Both the position numbers and the translations under genes were made by a program. The notes under the pieces were generated by a model, which was given only the letters and a program-made list of their open reading frames with translations, was not told the DNA's origin and searched no databases. Below, piece after piece: positions 6,166-6,913 of a DNA stretch of 6,913 nt; position 1 is the first letter of the stretch; the number at the start of each line of letters is the position of its first letter. Source of the DNA: Chitinophagaceae bacterium UBA4857 (GTDB taxonomy: Bacteria > Bacteroidota > Bacteroidia > Chitinophagales > Chitinophagaceae); the NCBI GenBank assembly GCA_002399735.1, contig DHEF01000013.1, positions 158,238 through 165,150 on the forward strand. The letters run 5' to 3'.

Positions 6166-6352
6166 AATAAATTTAAACACAAAAGTAGTTTATGAAAAAA
6201 TATTCAAATCTTAATTCTTTTCAAGTTTCTATTTCAATTTACTAAGTGGTAAAACCCTACCTCTCAAAGCCAAACCCTGCCACTTCTGCAAAGGGGCTTA
6301 TCTACTGCTATAATTTTAGGCTTCAAGCAAAATTCTAAACAAAAATTATAGT
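6166..6352. other. Divergent intergenic region before the DUF1896 gene
   Basis: The stretch between the arsR operator and the DUF1896 start is non-coding. Its left part holds the ars promoter. Its right part (about 6240-6352) reads towards DUF1896 and has short imperfect repeats: AAACCCT twice (6252-6258 and 6272-6278) and AAGTGG/CCACTT as an inverted pair (6244-6249 and 6280-6285). A 10-bp inverted repeat, CTATAATTTT (6308-6317) and AAAATTATAG (6342-6351), ends two bases before the DUF1896 ATG. The left arm includes TAATTTTA, one base from the -7 consensus TANNTTTG, and a TATAAT, so it may be the DUF1896 promoter; no clear -33 element is seen. Confidence 0.4.
6180..6208 (-). promoter_or_regulatory. 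Bacteroidota-type promoter of the ars operon
   Basis: Read on the minus strand, TTTG (6208-6205) is followed after 17 bases by TACTTTTG (6187-6180). This fits the Bacteroidota -33/-7 pattern TTG-N17-23-TANNTTTG exactly. Transcription would begin near 6173-6175, leaving a leader of about 40 bases that contains the operator. It is the only full match found upstream of arsR. Confidence 0.7.
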
Positions 6353-6790
6353 ATGGATACACAGCAAAAAGACTTATCGTATTTCAGGTTACGACTGCAA
6401 GAATTATTAAACACCAGCTTCCCCGAAAAAGCAAACGACCAAAAATTTATTGAGCAACGTTCTTCGTGGGCTGCCAATGCCTACGAGGGTGCTTTTAGTT
6501 CAGGAAATGCAGTTGAACAATGCAACGAAATAGCCAACTACATTCTGTTTGAGGGCTTGCACTTCTCCAAATTCGACACCGTTTTTCAGGTAGTATGCAA
6601 TGAGTTTGATACCATAATGGCAGATGAGGAACTGCGACCGTTCGCCCTGAAAATGTTCCCGGTTTGTGAGCCTGTTTTCTCCGGCTACCAACTAACCGAT
6701 GATTTCGCTTATAACACAGAGTACGACCTGCTCTATACCGAAATAACCGGAACCATCGCAATATGGATAGAGGAAAATGGGCTTCAGTAA
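6353..6790 (+). CDS. DUF1896 family protein of Bacteroidota conjugative elements
   Basis: A 145-residue acidic, soluble protein with no signal peptide. It matches DUF1896, a family almost confined to conjugative transposons of Bacteroidota. Recognisable blocks are FRLRLQELLNTSFPE (11-25), the segment around EGAFSSGNAVEQCNEIANYILFEGLHFSKFDT (45-76), and DDFAYNTEYDLLYTEITGTIAIWIEENG near the C-terminus. Its biochemical role is unknown. The gene stops 14 bases inside the following helicase/methylase gene, a tight coupling that suggests the two products work together in DNA processing of the element. In related elements it lies close behind topB; here a reverse-oriented arsenic cassette and the ORF6N gene separate them. 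Start: ATG at 6353, the only start that gives the family N-terminus. Confidence 0.88.
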   Translation: MDTQQKDLSYFRLRLQELLNTSFPEKANDQKFIEQRSSWAANAYEGAFSSGNAVEQCNEIANYILFEGLHFSKFDTVFQVVCNEFDTIMADEELRPFALKMFPVCEPVFSGYQLTDDFAYNTEYDLLYTEITGTIAIWIEENGLQ

Positions 6791-6913
6791 ACGCCAACAT
6801 CTCCAACAGAACATTGATGCCCTACGAATTGCTTTTAAACTTGAAAAGGAGAAACGACAAGCCACCGTAGGCGAAAGACTGCTAATGATGCAATACAGCG
6901 GATTTGGCGGTCT
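6777..6913 (+). CDS. Large helicase/N-6 DNA methylase of the element, N-terminal fragment
   Basis: The first 45 codons or so of a gene that runs off the window. The visible N-terminus, MGFSKRQHLQQNIDALRIAF, then KLEKEKRQATVGE and MQYSGFGG, is the typical opening of the very large (often 1,700-2,000 residues) helicase/N-6 adenine methylase proteins of Bacteroidota conjugative elements, where the YSGFGG segment precedes the methyltransferase domain. It starts inside the DUF1896 gene (14-base overlap, different frame). A GAGGA stretch lies only two bases before the ATG, so initiation may depend on translational coupling. The domain content beyond this point cannot be seen; the family assignment rests on the short N-terminus and on gene order. 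Confidence 0.8.
   Translation, partial: MGFSKRQHLQQNIDALRIAFKLEKEKRQATVGERLLMMQYSGFGG

Noticed and set aside
3032..6204. 11-bp inverted pair AATATTTTTTC (3032-3042) and GAAAAAATATT (6194-6204) near the two ends of the ars cassette, as possible terminal repeats
   Set aside because: Very low complexity, does not extend by even one base, and the left copy lies in the acr3 coding end; chance is the simpler reading in AT-rich DNA, and there is no transposase.
6244..6299. Short repeats (AAACCCT twice, AAGTGG/CCACTT, AAGCC/GGCTT) as a structured RNA or riboswitch
   Set aside because: The possible stems are five or six pairs long, overlap one another and do not form one consistent fold; no known riboswitch core was recognised.
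6495..6806. Minus-strand open frames opposite the DUF1896 gene
   Set aside because: They lie wholly or mostly over a well-recognised gene and show no family resemblance; similar antisense frames over topB, the phosphoesterase and the DUF6428-type gene were dismissed likewise.
1..6913. CRISPR array, tRNA, rRNA or insertion sequence
   Set aside because: No spaced direct repeats, no cloverleaf or rRNA-like segment, and no transposase reading frame were seen on either strand.

Overview
The window is a piece of a Bacteroidota mobile element, most likely an integrative and conjugative element (CTnDOT-like in gene content), carrying an arsenic-resistance cassette. Three things point to Bacteroidota. 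The backbone genes are typical of the phylum's conjugative transposons: a topoisomerase III, a DUF1896 protein, and the start of a very large helicase/N-6 methylase with the QYSGFGG signature. The arsR promoter fits the phylum's TTG-N17-23-TANNTTTG pattern. The DNA is AT-rich with few strong Shine-Dalgarno sites. Genus cannot be told; Sphingobacterium, Chryseobacterium or Elizabethkingia relatives are plausible (inference).

Layout. Bases 1-2072 (+) hold topB, lacking only its first few codons at the window edge. Bases 2072-2953 (+) hold an ORF6N-domain protein with a PLD-like C-terminal half; it overlaps the topB stop by one base and ends at a strong intrinsic terminator (about 2952-2988). 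Bases 3027-6133 (-) hold a five-gene operon transcribed leftwards: arsR, a Cys-rich DUF6428-type protein, a calcineurin-like metallophosphoesterase, a GcvH-like lipoyl-carrier protein, and the arsenite efflux permease acr3. Bases 6134-6352 are a divergent intergenic region with the arsR promoter and operator. Bases 6353-6790 (+) hold the DUF1896 gene. From 6777 (+) the helicase/methylase gene begins and runs off the window.

How it works together. ArsR should repress from an operator at 6150-6165, just downstream of the predicted start site. A second, near-matching site lies between arsR and the DUF6428 gene (5761-5781). Arsenite would release ArsR and induce Acr3, which exports As(III). No arsenate reductase is present in the cassette. 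Instead the middle of the operon holds three accessory genes: one with a CC-x5-CC tail, a phosphoesterase, and an apparently intact lipoyl-carrier protein. Because arsenite classically attacks the dithiol of dihydrolipoamide, the lipoyl-carrier gene inside an arsenite operon is the most interesting feature. The whole cassette sits between topB and DUF1896, which are normally close neighbours in these elements, so it looks like cargo inserted into the backbone.
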